A stretch of 64,000 nt of DNA. Origin: Algoriphagus sp. GTDB taxonomy: Bacteria > Bacteroidota > Bacteroidia > Cytophagales > Cyclobacteriaceae. The position numbers and the translations under genes were made by a program. The number at the start of each line of letters is the position of its first letter. Positions within the stretch are counted from its first letter, which is position 1. Below are positions 55,939-63,989 of the stretch, piece after piece. The notes under the pieces are model-generated. The model was given only the letters and a program-made list of their open reading frames with translations. It did not search any database and was not told the DNA's origin. The stretch covers positions 272,837 to 336,836 of the forward strand of contig NZ_JAUXYL010000040.1 of NCBI RefSeq assembly GCF_030694375.1. The letters are read 5' to 3'.

Positions 55939-56203
55939 GACTAGGCCTGGATTTGAATTCAAACATAGCCACAAAGCGATTTTCCGCTAGGGTATCAATT
56001 CCCATACCCAGACAAATTCAGTCAGAAAAAATCCTCTTACCCGGCCGAGAGCTTCGCAGAAGCCTGGTAGAGAAATGGAGGAATAGGCTCATTTCAATAA
56101 TTGACTAATTGATAGTTTTGCGACATTTTTCATGTCGCGATGTCGCGAAAATGATTGGTTACCTTTAAGCCTTAGACGCTTTTACGATCTAAATCCGGAT
56201 ATT

Positions 56204-56253
56204 CCGGAGCATGTTGACCCCCTTGGGTTCTGATTCCGGAGCATATTGACGCC
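56204..56253. mobile_element. relic of an IS21-type end (two transposase-binding-like repeats)
   Basis: Two units, CCGGAGCATGTTGACCCCC (56204-56222) and CCGGAGCATATTGACGCC (56235-56252), lie 31 bp apart. The same CCGGAG-N3-TTGACCCC core occurs four times at 63870-63964. No transposase frame remains between 55975 and 56533. Confidence 0.5.
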
Positions 56254-56533
56254 TCTTTTTAATGGTTTTTGTTCCTTAGTCGCTCATTAAGCACTAAGTG
56301 GAAGGTTATTGCCTTTAATTCAGGGTAAAAGAAAACTGTACCAAAGGGCCAAAAAGCAAAAGACACGCCCTGGGACGCTGTTCATATGGGTAGCGTGGCG
56401 TGTACTGTTGATACAAAAGTAAGTGTATTACTTATAAACCGCAATTTCTTTTTTGCGCTGGAAATGTGAGTTGATTGAATAGTCCCGGAGAATAGACGGT
56501 CAAGGCTCATGGCTGGCCTTTTCAAGATAACCA

Positions 56534-56965
56534 CTAAAAGATCACAGCTAAAGCCCCTCGATGTAGATTACCTGAAAAATCTTTAATTGTCATCCATACA
56601 TTGGACTCCACACGATTTTCAATTTTAAAAAGGTCGACGATTTGTTTTGACTTTTCTACTTCGACGACCCTTCCTGAAATAATCGAATTGTCTTCCTTTT
56701 TTACGGCTACTTTATATCCAATAAGATCGGTTGTATCCACCTCGGCGATTTCCAAGTCTTCCAAAAAAACTGTGCTGACTGGAGGAAAACTCCAACCCGT
56801 GTTCAGAGCTTTGATGTCAGCTTTTGATTTTAATTCGTCGTCATATTTAAAGATTTCCATCAATACATAAAGTTGTTCAGGATCTTCATCAGGATAAGGG
56901 GTATGGAATCGGACGATCTGTCCAACCTGATTTGGGTAGTTAATTTTCTTCTTATTTGCTGTCAT
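56534..56965 (-). CDS. hypothetical protein, second gene of a two-gene operon
   Basis: This 143-residue soluble protein has a KOW/SH3-like beta-rich character: QVGQIVRFHTPYPDEDPEQL at the start, IGYKVAVKKEDNSIISGRVV in the middle. The pattern IVRFHTP...EQLYVLMEI resembles small barrel domains, but no family is recognised. It overlaps the upstream gene by 14 nt and so is translationally coupled. The pair is divergent from the XRE regulator of the HpaII-type locus. Confidence 0.6.
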   Translation of the reverse strand: MTANKKKINYPNQVGQIVRFHTPYPDEDPEQLYVLMEIFKYDDELKSKADIKALNTGWSFPPVSTVFLEDLEIAEVDTTDLIGYKVAVKKEDNSIISGRVVEVEKSKQIVDLFKIENRVESNVWMTIKDFSGNLHRGALAVIF

Positions 56966-57572
56966 GAGTTATGGGTTTTAAATGGATTAAAATTTCAGCT
57001 CTCACATCTTCTATTAATTGAAATCGTTCATTGGTCAGTATTCCAGCAGTAAGATTATTCGGGGATATGCTACTGTTTTCTATAAAATGACAAAGCGTGC
57101 TAATTGCTGATTCTGAATAAGAACTTGATCCCCAGGACAAATTCAAAGGCTTGAAAATCAATTGCTGTCCTTGGAATTCCTGAGAAACCAATTCATCCTT
57201 AAAATGCTTCTGAATGAGTTCCAATTGATCAATTGAACCCAAGGAAACCCAAACTTCTAAGGTCAGCGGAATAAAACTTTGATAATTCTCATTCATCCAT
57301 TTCATTAGATCAAATGCAGATTTTAAGGCATCATTTGGAGTTGCATGCCATTCCGGCCAGTTCAGGTTTTCAAAATCATACCTATGAAGAATTCCTTTGA
57401 GTTGACTTAAGGAGAGGAAATAGGGCTTGGAAGGATTATCTTCCGGATGCGCCATGACTGACACCAGAAACTCTCCATTGAATCCCGAAAATTCCAGATA
57501 TTCATTCGCTTCATCAATCTCGGTGATAATCCAATTTTCCGGTGGCGATTGTGGCAGATAGTCTTTGTTCAT
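56952..57572 (-). CDS. hypothetical protein, first gene of a two-gene operon
   Basis: This 206-residue soluble protein has aromatic and acidic composition. Segments such as YLPQSPPENWIITEIDEANE, LNWPEWHATPNDALKSAFDL and EVWVSLGSIDQLELIQKHFK are protein-like, but no domain is recognised. Its stop lies 14 nt inside the next gene. The start faces the XRE regulator across a 102-nt divergent region with two palindromes, so common regulation is possible. Confidence 0.6.
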   Translation of the reverse strand: MNKDYLPQSPPENWIITEIDEANEYLEFSGFNGEFLVSVMAHPEDNPSKPYFLSLSQLKGILHRYDFENLNWPEWHATPNDALKSAFDLMKWMNENYQSFIPLTLEVWVSLGSIDQLELIQKHFKDELVSQEFQGQQLIFKPLNLSWGSSSYSESAISTLCHFIENSSISPNNLTAGILTNERFQLIEDVRAEILIHLKPITHDSK

Positions 57573-57605
57573 GGTATGTTTGTTAAAATGGTTGACAAAC
57601 TGGAC

Positions 57606-57650
57606 TATCTTAAGATAAGTAAAAATTCAAAATGTTTACAATAGTAAACA
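57606..57650. promoter_or_regulatory. divergent operator region with two palindromes
   Basis: TATCTTAAGATA (57606-57617) is a perfect 12-bp palindrome. TGTTTAC-AATA-GTAAACA (57633-57650) is an 18-nt inverted repeat ending 24 nt before the XRE gene. Between divergent transcription units these are plausible binding sites for the adjacent XRE protein. Confidence 0.5.
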
Positions 57651-57674
57651 AAAATATTTTAGAAATATTTTCTA

Positions 57675-57881
57675 ATGGACATCAAACAGGAATTCGGAAA
57701 GCGCTTAAATCAGCTTAGGAAAGAAAAAAAAATGTCTCAGGAAACGCTTGCGGAACTATCCGGATTGAACCGACCCTATATCTCCGCTATTGAGCAGGGA
57801 AAGCGGAATGTCTCTATTGAAGTGATTGAAAAACTAGCTCAGGCTCTGGAAATCCAAATCAAAGACTTCTTTGAAGATTAA
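57675..57881 (+). CDS. XRE-family regulator (controller-type)
   Basis: This 68-residue single helix-turn-helix protein (GKRLNQLRKEKKMSQETLAE, LNRPYISAIEQGKRN) has the size and sequence style of restriction-modification controller proteins. It precedes vsr with an 11-nt overlap, and lies upstream of the methyltransferase and endonuclease genes. It probably represses its own promoter and times expression of the locus (inference). The helix-turn-helix is complete. Confidence 0.85.
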   Translation: MDIKQEFGKRLNQLRKEKKMSQETLAELSGLNRPYISAIEQGKRNVSIEVIEKLAQALEIQIKDFFED

Positions 57882-58359
57882 ACCCTACATACTGCCCAAA
57901 GTAGCCGTAGCCCAATTCTGCGAGGAAAACGGCTTCTACACCACTGCCAAGCGCTCGTATAACATGTCTCAAATCAGATCGAAGGGAACCAAACCGGAAC
58001 TGCTTCTCAAAAAAGCACTTTGGGAATCCGGTGTCCGATATAAAACTCCCAAAACTCCACTGCTTGGAAAACCCGATATCAGTCTGAAAAAATACAAGCT
58101 GGTTATATTTGTAGATGGTGCATTTTGGCATGGTTACGATTGGAAAAATCGAAAACATGCCATCAAATCCAACCGGGAATTTTGGATTGCCAAGATCGAA
58201 CGAAATATGCAGCGCGATGAGGAAGTCAATCAGTTCTACCGATCCAAAGGCTGGACTGTTTTAAGATTCTGGGATTTTGAGGTGAAAGGGGAGTTGGGAA
58301 GGTGTATATATCACGCGCTAAAAAATCTCCAAGATGAGGGTAACTCTCACAATCTTTAA
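57871..58359 (+). CDS. vsr: very short patch repair (Vsr) mismatch endonuclease
   Basis: Vsr nicks DNA at T:G mismatches that arise by deamination of 5-methylcytosine. This 162-residue protein shows NMSQIRSKGTKPELLL, the catalytic Asp in LGKPDISL, zinc/magnesium-site residues in FVDGAFWHGYDW and FWIAKIERNMQRD. The start is TTG at 57871 or ATG at 57964; residues before MSQIRS (TTAKRSYN) look homologous to other Vsr proteins, so the long form is preferred. It belongs to the m5C methyltransferase locus that follows. Confidence 0.9.
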   Translation: MKIKPYILPKVAVAQFCEENGFYTTAKRSYNMSQIRSKGTKPELLLKKALWESGVRYKTPKTPLLGKPDISLKKYKLVIFVDGAFWHGYDWKNRKHAIKSNREFWIAKIERNMQRDEEVNQFYRSKGWTVLRFWDFEVKGELGRCIYHALKNLQDEGNSHNL

Positions 58360-58457
58360 ATCCAGAGGAAAATTCTTGACAAATACCGTCAATTTGATTT
58401 CCATTTCGAGAAAGTGAAATTTCCGTTTCTTAGTTTTGGTTTTCAAAAAACAAAATC

Positions 58458-58613
58458 ATGGATACGGTTAAAATCAAACTAGCATTATCATCAGCCTTGT
58501 CACTTATAGATAATGAAGTGAGCGTAATTGAATCAGAAGACCTGAGAAACGAATTCTTGCTCGTAATCGATTTGCTGGAAAGTGCGATTAAAGAAATCGT
58601 TGCTGCTAAATAA
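58458..58613 (+). CDS. 51-residue protein of unknown function, copy 2
   Basis: The ORF from ATG 58458 to TAA 58613 encodes MDTVKIKLALSSALSLIDNE, then VSVIESEDLRNEFLL, and ends KEIVAAK. It is 51 residues, as is the paralogue at 54854-55009, and it lies 98 nt after vsr. The chain is acidic and probably helical. Preservation of the reading frame in both copies argues for selection. No family recognised. Confidence 0.65.
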   Translation: MDTVKIKLALSSALSLIDNEVSVIESEDLRNEFLLVIDLLESAIKEIVAAK

Positions 58614-58756
58614 AAAAGTCTCATCGGCACGACCGATCTCCTAGCCAGTCATAGTTGGTGAGCGTAGTCTAACAATAATGGCTGGAAATAGAATCTCCAA
58701 ACAAATTTCAGAGTCCCATCGGGACAGTTCATTTCTTTACCATCCTCTAAAAAAAA

Positions 58757-58880
58757 CCGAGCGAAATATACAGCGCGACCAAGAAGTCAATTCCTTCTTT
58801 CAATCCAAAGTCTAAAGGGTGCTGAGGTTCTGGAATTTTGAGGTGATGGGCGAGTTGGGTATTTGTTTGAGAAAAGTAAT
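58757..58880 (+). pseudogene. third vsr fragment (3' part)
   Basis: Similarity to the intact vsr resumes with codons for ERNIQRDQEVNSFFQSK and continues through FWNFEVMGELG; a TAA interrupts it after QSK. It lies about 140 nt beyond the 51-codon ORF. Confidence 0.75.
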
Positions 58881-59084
58881 GAACTTCTTATCCACCTAGA
58901 TTTAATTCAATTAATTTGATCGAAAAGAATTTGAATTTTTTATCTTGTGTTGTCAATCCCCTGCACGCCTCTGAATACATGCGCATCTTGCAGGGCTTTT
59001 TTTTAACTTAAGTTTAATTGAAAAATAAAGGGTTAGATTGAAATCAATGATTGACAGTTATTGACAATTTTTGTAAATCAGAAA

Positions 59085-59113
59085 TTGAGGCAATACGAGA
59101 GTGATTATATTTG
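59085..59113 (+). promoter_or_regulatory. promoter for the methyltransferase-endonuclease operon
   Basis: TTG (59085-59087) is followed after 18 nt by TATATTTG (59106-59113). Upstream, ATTGACAGTTATTGACA (about 59050-59066) is a direct repeat that may be an operator. The rest of 58614-59176 holds only the vsr fragment. Confidence 0.5.
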
Positions 59114-59176
59114 AAAATATCAGATTAAAAAATCAGTTGACGTTTGTAAGGCGACTTTGATTTAAAAAAATGCTTA

Positions 59177-60439
59177 ATGAAATTATTAGAGAAAATATCA
59201 ATTGAAGAGGTAAATGGCCAGAAATTCAAGGTCCGTGTGGTTGAGGCTACCGAAAATGGGAAAGCAGCCTTCACCCATTATCTCCACAATCACCAAAACG
59301 GAATATCCCAGTTTTACAAAAAGGAAGCTGTTAAGCATGTAAGACATGCAATGGAATACAAATTTCCTGAGTCTGACATCACTTATGAAGTGGCCGAACA
59401 AGCACTTCAATACATGTTGTTCGACTACAAAAGTGAAGTTCCATTTCCTGAGCCTAAAGAACCTAAATTCAAATTCATTGATTTGTTTGCAGGAATTGGA
59501 GGCTTTAGACTTGCCATGCAAAGTCTTGGCGGAAAATGCGTTTTCACAAGTGAGTGGGATGAACAGGCCAAAAAAACCTATGAGGCCAATTTTGGCGAAG
59601 TTCCATTTGGGGACATCACTAAAGAAGAAACCAAGAAGTTTATCCCGGATGGCTTCGATGTGCTTTGTGCCGGGTTTCCTTGCCAGGCTTTTTCTATTGC
59701 CGGACGTAGGGGAGGATTTGAGGATACCCGAGGAACACTCTTTTTTGATGTAGCTGAGATTATCAAGCAGAAGCGGCCTAAGGCTTTTTTCCTTGAGAAT
59801 GTAAAAGGCTTGAGAAATCATGACAAAGGAAGAACCTTAGCGACAATATTGAATGTACTCAGGGAAGATTTAGGATATTTTGTTCCTGATCCTGAAATTA
59901 TGAATGCAAAGAATTTTGGAGTACCTCAAAATAGAGAACGAATTTTTATTGTAGGTTTTAGAAAGGATTTGGGGATTTCTGAATTTAAATATCCTGAGCC
60001 ATTTGAAGAAGTTGCCGCATTTGAAGATGTCAAAGAAGAGTCTGTAGTTTCAGTGAAGTATTACCTTTCTACACAATATTTAAAAACCTTAAAGGAACAC
60101 AAGGCTAGGCATGAAGGGAAAGGCAATGGGTTTGGCTATGAGATAATTCCTGATGATGGAATTGCCAATGCTGTTGTTTGTGGAGGTATGGGAAGAGAGC
60201 GTAACTTGGTATATGACGACAGGTTAGAAGACTTTAACCCAATTACCCATATCAGAGGTGAAGTTAATCGACTTGGAATCAGAAAAATGACCCCAAGGGA
60301 ATGGGCGAGATTACAAGGTTTTCCTGATAAATATGTGATTCCTGTTGCAGATGCCTCAGCCTATAAACAGTTTGGTAATTCTGTAGCTGTGCCTGCGATC
60401 AAAGCCACTGCTGAGAGAATTATAAAAGTAATTGTCTAA
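59177..60439 (+). CDS. DNA cytosine-5 methyltransferase, HpaII-type system
   Basis: This 420-residue m5C methyltransferase has an N-terminal extension of about 95 residues. Motifs: FAGIGG at 104-109, catalytic Cys169 in GFPCQAFS, ENV at 197-199, QNRERIFIVGF, and GNSVAVP at the end. The variable target-recognition region lies at about 260-360. Its 3' end overlaps the HpaII-like endonuclease start (TAATG), which suggests that it methylates CCGG. It protects host DNA from the partner enzyme. Confidence 0.93.
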   Translation: MKLLEKISIEEVNGQKFKVRVVEATENGKAAFTHYLHNHQNGISQFYKKEAVKHVRHAMEYKFPESDITYEVAEQALQYMLFDYKSEVPFPEPKEPKFKFIDLFAGIGGFRLAMQSLGGKCVFTSEWDEQAKKTYEANFGEVPFGDITKEETKKFIPDGFDVLCAGFPCQAFSIAGRRGGFEDTRGTLFFDVAEIIKQKRPKAFFLENVKGLRNHDKGRTLATILNVLREDLGYFVPDPEIMNAKNFGVPQNRERIFIVGFRKDLGISEFKYPEPFEEVAAFEDVKEESVVSVKYYLSTQYLKTLKEHKARHEGKGNGFGYEIIPDDGIANAVVCGGMGRERNLVYDDRLEDFNPITHIRGEVNRLGIRKMTPREWARLQGFPDKYVIPVADASAYKQFGNSVAVPAIKATAERIIKVIV

Positions 60440-61584
60440 TGCTGAAAGGAAATAAAGGTGAATGGAGCGAATTATATGTTCTAGTTACGCTTCTCGCAGA
60501 AGGAAAGCTCTTTCAGTCAGGTGTCAAATTAGAGAAAGATTTCAGTAATGTATATGAAATTGTAAAGGCTTATAAAAGCGAAATTCAATATAAACTGGAG
60601 TTTGAAAGAACAAATAAAATCAGCATTTACAAGAAAAATGATCAACAAAATGAGCTGATTGGTGAGTTCTCATTCTCTGATTTTAGTAAAGTTTCAAAAT
60701 TGCTTTATAATGGTATTTTAAAAGGGAAAGGGAGTTCCTTTGAAATTTCAGAAGTGGAGGATTTTTTAAATGGCTCTCAAATCAATAAATTAAAAGCTGA
60801 TAATAGTGTAAAGTCTGATATTCAGTTAAAAATTTATGACCATAGATTAGCTAAAGAAACTGATCTTGGTTTTAGTATTAAATCCCTTTTGGGAGGCGAT
60901 TCTACCTTATTCAATACAGGTGTAGGGAACAATTTTATTTTCTCAACTGAAAATATTTTAGAAGAGACGATCGAAGACTTTAATTCGAGGACTTACAAGC
61001 CGGAAGGTGGAATGTCAAAACTTACTTTTCGTCTCATGGAACTAGAAAGTAGGGGATTTGAGATGAAATTTGATAAGGTCCAATCCAATCAGCTTTGGAA
61101 AAATCTGAAGATGATTGATGGAGATTTACCTGCAATTATAGGTTGGTCATTGTATTACAGATTCCGGTTTAGAGAGTCCTCTCTCATCAAAATATCAGCA
61201 TTATTGGAAGAGAGAGACCCCATGAATTTTTATGGTGGTGTGGGTAGCGAGCAAAAGCTTTATGAATATAAACTAAAAAGATTTTTAACAGAAGCTGCTA
61301 TGGGTATGACTTCTGAAAAGGTCTGGCTCGGTGAATATGATTCCTTCGGAGGTGTCATAATTGCTAAGAGGGATGGCGATATCGTATGCTTCCATATTTA
61401 TGATTTCAACTTGTTCAGAAACTATTTATTGAATAACACAAAGTTTGAACAACCCTCAACTGGAGAGGATAGTGAATTTCCTGGAAGATCAAGAACATCT
61501 GGTAAAAACTATAACTATGGATGGCTTTATAGAGAGGATGAACTTTTAAAAATTAAACTAAATCTACAAGTTCGCTTTAAGTGA
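60439..61584 (+). CDS. HpaII-family type II restriction endonuclease
   Basis: This 381-residue protein is recognised as HpaII-like from MLKGNKGEWSELYVLVTLLA at the start, and from DIQLKIYDHRL with LGFSIKSLLGG further in, where the acidic/Lys residues would form the active site. HpaII recognises CCGG. Overlap of one nucleotide with the methyltransferase gene ties expression of the pair. The recognition sequence is inferred from the family. Confidence 0.88.
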   Translation: MLKGNKGEWSELYVLVTLLAEGKLFQSGVKLEKDFSNVYEIVKAYKSEIQYKLEFERTNKISIYKKNDQQNELIGEFSFSDFSKVSKLLYNGILKGKGSSFEISEVEDFLNGSQINKLKADNSVKSDIQLKIYDHRLAKETDLGFSIKSLLGGDSTLFNTGVGNNFIFSTENILEETIEDFNSRTYKPEGGMSKLTFRLMELESRGFEMKFDKVQSNQLWKNLKMIDGDLPAIIGWSLYYRFRFRESSLIKISALLEERDPMNFYGGVGSEQKLYEYKLKRFLTEAAMGMTSEKVWLGEYDSFGGVIIAKRDGDIVCFHIYDFNLFRNYLLNNTKFEQPSTGEDSEFPGRSRTSGKNYNYGWLYREDELLKIKLNLQVRFK

Positions 61585-61705
61585 TTTTTAACTCCAATTG
61601 CCACAGAATGGTGCATCGGGGAATGGACACCTTGAGTGTTGGGGACTTGAGAAGGATTGTTTCACTATGATTTGTTTTAATTTACAACTTTAAATACGCT
61701 TGATT

Positions 61706-62470
61706 ATGATTACATCAGAACAGCAAAAGCAGTTGATTGAAATCAAAAACCAAATTTTACAAAGCTTTTCAAAATCCGATTGGATTGAATTAGGGTATAT
61801 ACTCGGGAGTTTCGATGTTATTGACTCCCATCCTCGTTTACTTAGAAGTTTGGATTGGCAGGATGATGACTATTCAGGCAATGTGCTACAAGTTTTAAAT
61901 CAATTGATAAGTATAGATCCTAAAAATCTAGATGAAATAAAAAGATATTTGGGAGACAAAACTTCGGTCCCAGTAGTTTCAGAATTGATTTCCACAGCAC
62001 ATCAGGAGGCTCCAAAAAAAATCATTACTTTTTCCCCACAGGTATTCCAGATTCCTACGAGTTCACAAAATGAAAAGCTTGTTGCCGTAATGTTGCCCTT
62101 TAAGCTTCAAAAGACATTTGATGCAATAAAAAATACTTGCGACACCCTTTCTTTGGATTGTTTGAAAGCTGATGATATATGGGTAAGTACTACCTTTATT
62201 CAAGATATTTTTGAATTAATTTTTACCTCTAGGGTGGTTGTTGCAGATTTTACCGGGAAAAATCCCAATGTCTTATATGAAGTTGGTATAGCACATACTC
62301 TGGGTAAGACGGTGATTCCAATAACTCAATCTATGGGGGATATCCCTTCAGACCTTGGCCACCATAGGGCTTTGTTGTATCATCCAAATGCTCAAGGATT
62401 AATTGATCTTTCTACAGAATTGGAGAAAAGACTAAAAACCCTATTCCCAAATCCATTTGATTTACTCTGA
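61706..62470 (+). CDS. two-domain protein with deoxyribosyltransferase/TIR-like C-terminus
   Basis: From the ATG at 61706 the protein has 254 residues. The N-terminal 95 residues are a small helical domain (SDWIELGYILGSFDVIDSHP, LDWQDDDYSGNVLQVLNQL) resembling adaptor modules in defence proteins. The C-terminal domain has the pattern VVVADFTGKNPNVLYEVGIA plus HTLGKTVIPITQ, typical of nucleoside 2-deoxyribosyltransferase-like and related TIR-like folds that process nucleotides or NAD. It is first of four tightly spaced genes (next start 13 nt downstream). Enzymatic activity is not proven. Confidence 0.7.
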   Translation: MITSEQQKQLIEIKNQILQSFSKSDWIELGYILGSFDVIDSHPRLLRSLDWQDDDYSGNVLQVLNQLISIDPKNLDEIKRYLGDKTSVPVVSELISTAHQEAPKKIITFSPQVFQIPTSSQNEKLVAVMLPFKLQKTFDAIKNTCDTLSLDCLKADDIWVSTTFIQDIFELIFTSRVVVADFTGKNPNVLYEVGIAHTLGKTVIPITQSMGDIPSDLGHHRALLYHPNAQGLIDLSTELEKRLKTLFPNPFDLL

Positions 62471-62483
62471 ATACAACCAAAGA

Positions 62484-63410
62484 ATGGAAAAAATCAAAGT
62501 AAAATATAAAAAACATAAGCTTGAGTTTTGGATTCTTCTAATAGGAATTTTGGCTATGAATGTCATTTTCCTTTCTCCAGCATTTCACAAAGGTAGTATT
62601 GCTCGAGATTCAGCTGGGCATTTGGGCGATTTTGTTGGAGGATATGTGGGTACATTATTCGCCCTAATTAGTGTTTTGATCCTTGCAAGAACTCTCAAGT
62701 CCCAGAAAGATTCAAATGATCTTCAAAAATTTGAAACTCGTTTTTTTGAACTTCTTAGATTCCAAAGAGAGAATGTGGATGAAATGGAATTGGCTAAACG
62801 AAAAGGGAGGCGAATATTCGTTTTGATGATTCGGGAGTTTCGGGAGGTTATGAAAATTGTGAAATCAACAGCTAAGGAAACGAATCAAATATTTGAGCCT
62901 AAAGATTTAATTTCAATAAGTTACTACGGTTTTTATTATGGAGGTGGACCCCACTCCAAAAGAATGTTAAGATCATCTTTGAGTAAATATGAACAAATTT
63001 TTGTTGATCATTTGATAGAAAAGCTAAGTTCCGAAATTCATCAAAAATCGGCAAAAAAAGAACGCAGTTTAAAATACCGTCCTTTTGGAGGACATCTGTC
63101 TAGGTTGGGTCATTATTACAGACATCTGTACCAGACAGTAAAATATGTGCATAATTTAAAAATCGACATCGACAAGAAAGAGTACATCCGAACCCTTCGT
63201 GCCCAACTTACCGTGCATGAACAAGCAATGTTTTTTCTAAATAGTCTGAATCCAATGGGTAAGGTTTGGTGGGATGAAAATTTCATCAAAGAATATGGTT
63301 TAGTGAAAAATATCCCAAAAGGTTTCTTTGATGAAATTGAAGAAATCAATATCACCAGTTTATTTCCATCTAATTATTTCGAATGGCAAGGAATTGAAAA
63401 TAAAAACTAA
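62484..63410 (+). CDS. membrane protein of the putative phage abortive infection (AbiC-like) family
   Basis: The ATG at 62484 gives 308 residues. Two hydrophobic segments near the N-terminus (FWILLIGILAMNVIFLSPAF and FVGGYVGTLFALISVLILA) are followed by a cytoplasmic region with LQKFETRFFELLRFQRENVD, YYRHLYQTVKYVHN and YIRTLRAQLTVHEQ. These are the hallmarks of the putAbiC family. Such proteins may act as membrane effectors that stop infected cells (family inference). It is preceded 13 nt upstream by the nucleotide-processing-like gene. Confidence 0.75.
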   Translation: MEKIKVKYKKHKLEFWILLIGILAMNVIFLSPAFHKGSIARDSAGHLGDFVGGYVGTLFALISVLILARTLKSQKDSNDLQKFETRFFELLRFQRENVDEMELAKRKGRRIFVLMIREFREVMKIVKSTAKETNQIFEPKDLISISYYGFYYGGGPHSKRMLRSSLSKYEQIFVDHLIEKLSSEIHQKSAKKERSLKYRPFGGHLSRLGHYYRHLYQTVKYVHNLKIDIDKKEYIRTLRAQLTVHEQAMFFLNSLNPMGKVWWDENFIKEYGLVKNIPKGFFDEIEEINITSLFPSNYFEWQGIENKN

Positions 63411-63420
63411 ATAATCCTAT

Positions 63421-63594
63421 ATGAGCCTTACAATTAAAGACCTCGACAAAATCATCGATTCTCTAACTTCTTCTAAAAAAGCCATCGAAGAGTCCATTTC
63501 GCATCCTGATTATGTATCCAAAAATTAAAGTCTCAATGAGATAGACGAATTCCTAAATAAAGTTAGGGCGATGAAAAAAGAGCAAAAAAGCTAA
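63421..63594 (+). pseudogene. small gene interrupted by an in-frame TAA
   Basis: From ATG 63421 the frame encodes MSLTIKDLDKIIDSLTSSKK, then AIEESISHPDYVSKN, to a TAA at 63526-63528. The same frame continues SLNEIDEFLNKVRAMKKEQK S to TAA at 63594. Both halves are protein-like, so a 57-codon gene with one nonsense codon is likely. It starts 10 nt after the AbiC-like gene and ends 8 nt before the SIR2-like gene, marking it as an operon member. Family unknown. Confidence 0.6.
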
Positions 63595-63602
63595 ATTCAA
63601 TT

Positions 63603-63989
63603 ATGCTGGAGGACTTTTTAACAAACCTCAAAGATGGATCATCGCAAAAGAAAATCTCCGTTTTTTGCGGGGCGGGGATTTCCTTTGATTCTGGTTTGCC
63701 TTTAGCGAAAGAATTGCTCAGGAAAATTTGTTCTGCTCTGGATCTAAAGAAGGAAGAAACGAAATGTCTGCTTAACTCCAACTTGCCTTTTGAATCTTTT
63801 ATAGAGACTATACACCAGGAGGTAAGTATAGATGGGATTTTGGATGTTTTCGAGTTAGGAGTGCAAAATCCGGTCAAATTGACCCCCGCTAGCCGAAGGA
63901 AACTGACCCCTTCTGGCCGGAGCAAATTGACCCCCGCTAGCCGGAGTAAATTGACCCCCTTGGAGGAATATTTTTTGGGAATGGAATAG
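63603..63989 (+). pseudogene. SIR2-like gene, 5' part, interrupted by an insertion-sequence end
   Basis: Residues 1-88 encode the start of a SIR2-like domain: VFCGAGISFDSGLP matches the GAG-x-S...SG-x-P NAD-binding signature. Full SIR2 defence proteins are much longer. From about 63869 the frame runs into tandem transposon-end repeats, giving an artificial tail with repeated KLTPASR. The original gene is therefore broken, and its 3' part, if it exists, lies beyond the window or past the element. SIR2 proteins in defence deplete NAD. Confidence 0.8.
63870..63964. mobile_element. end of an IS21-type element: four 23-24 bp repeats
   Basis: Units start at 63870, 63893, 63917 and 63941: core CCGG-N4-AATTGACCCCC followed by GCTAG or a variant. 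Such multiple repeats are the transposase-binding sites at ends of IS21-family elements. The element continues past 64000; its transposase genes are not in the window. Confidence 0.65.

Noticed and set aside
63870..63964. CRISPR repeats or a repeat protein domain at the window end
   Set aside because: Units of 24 bp abut directly with no spacers and match the IS21-type end motif; the protein repeat is a translation of it.
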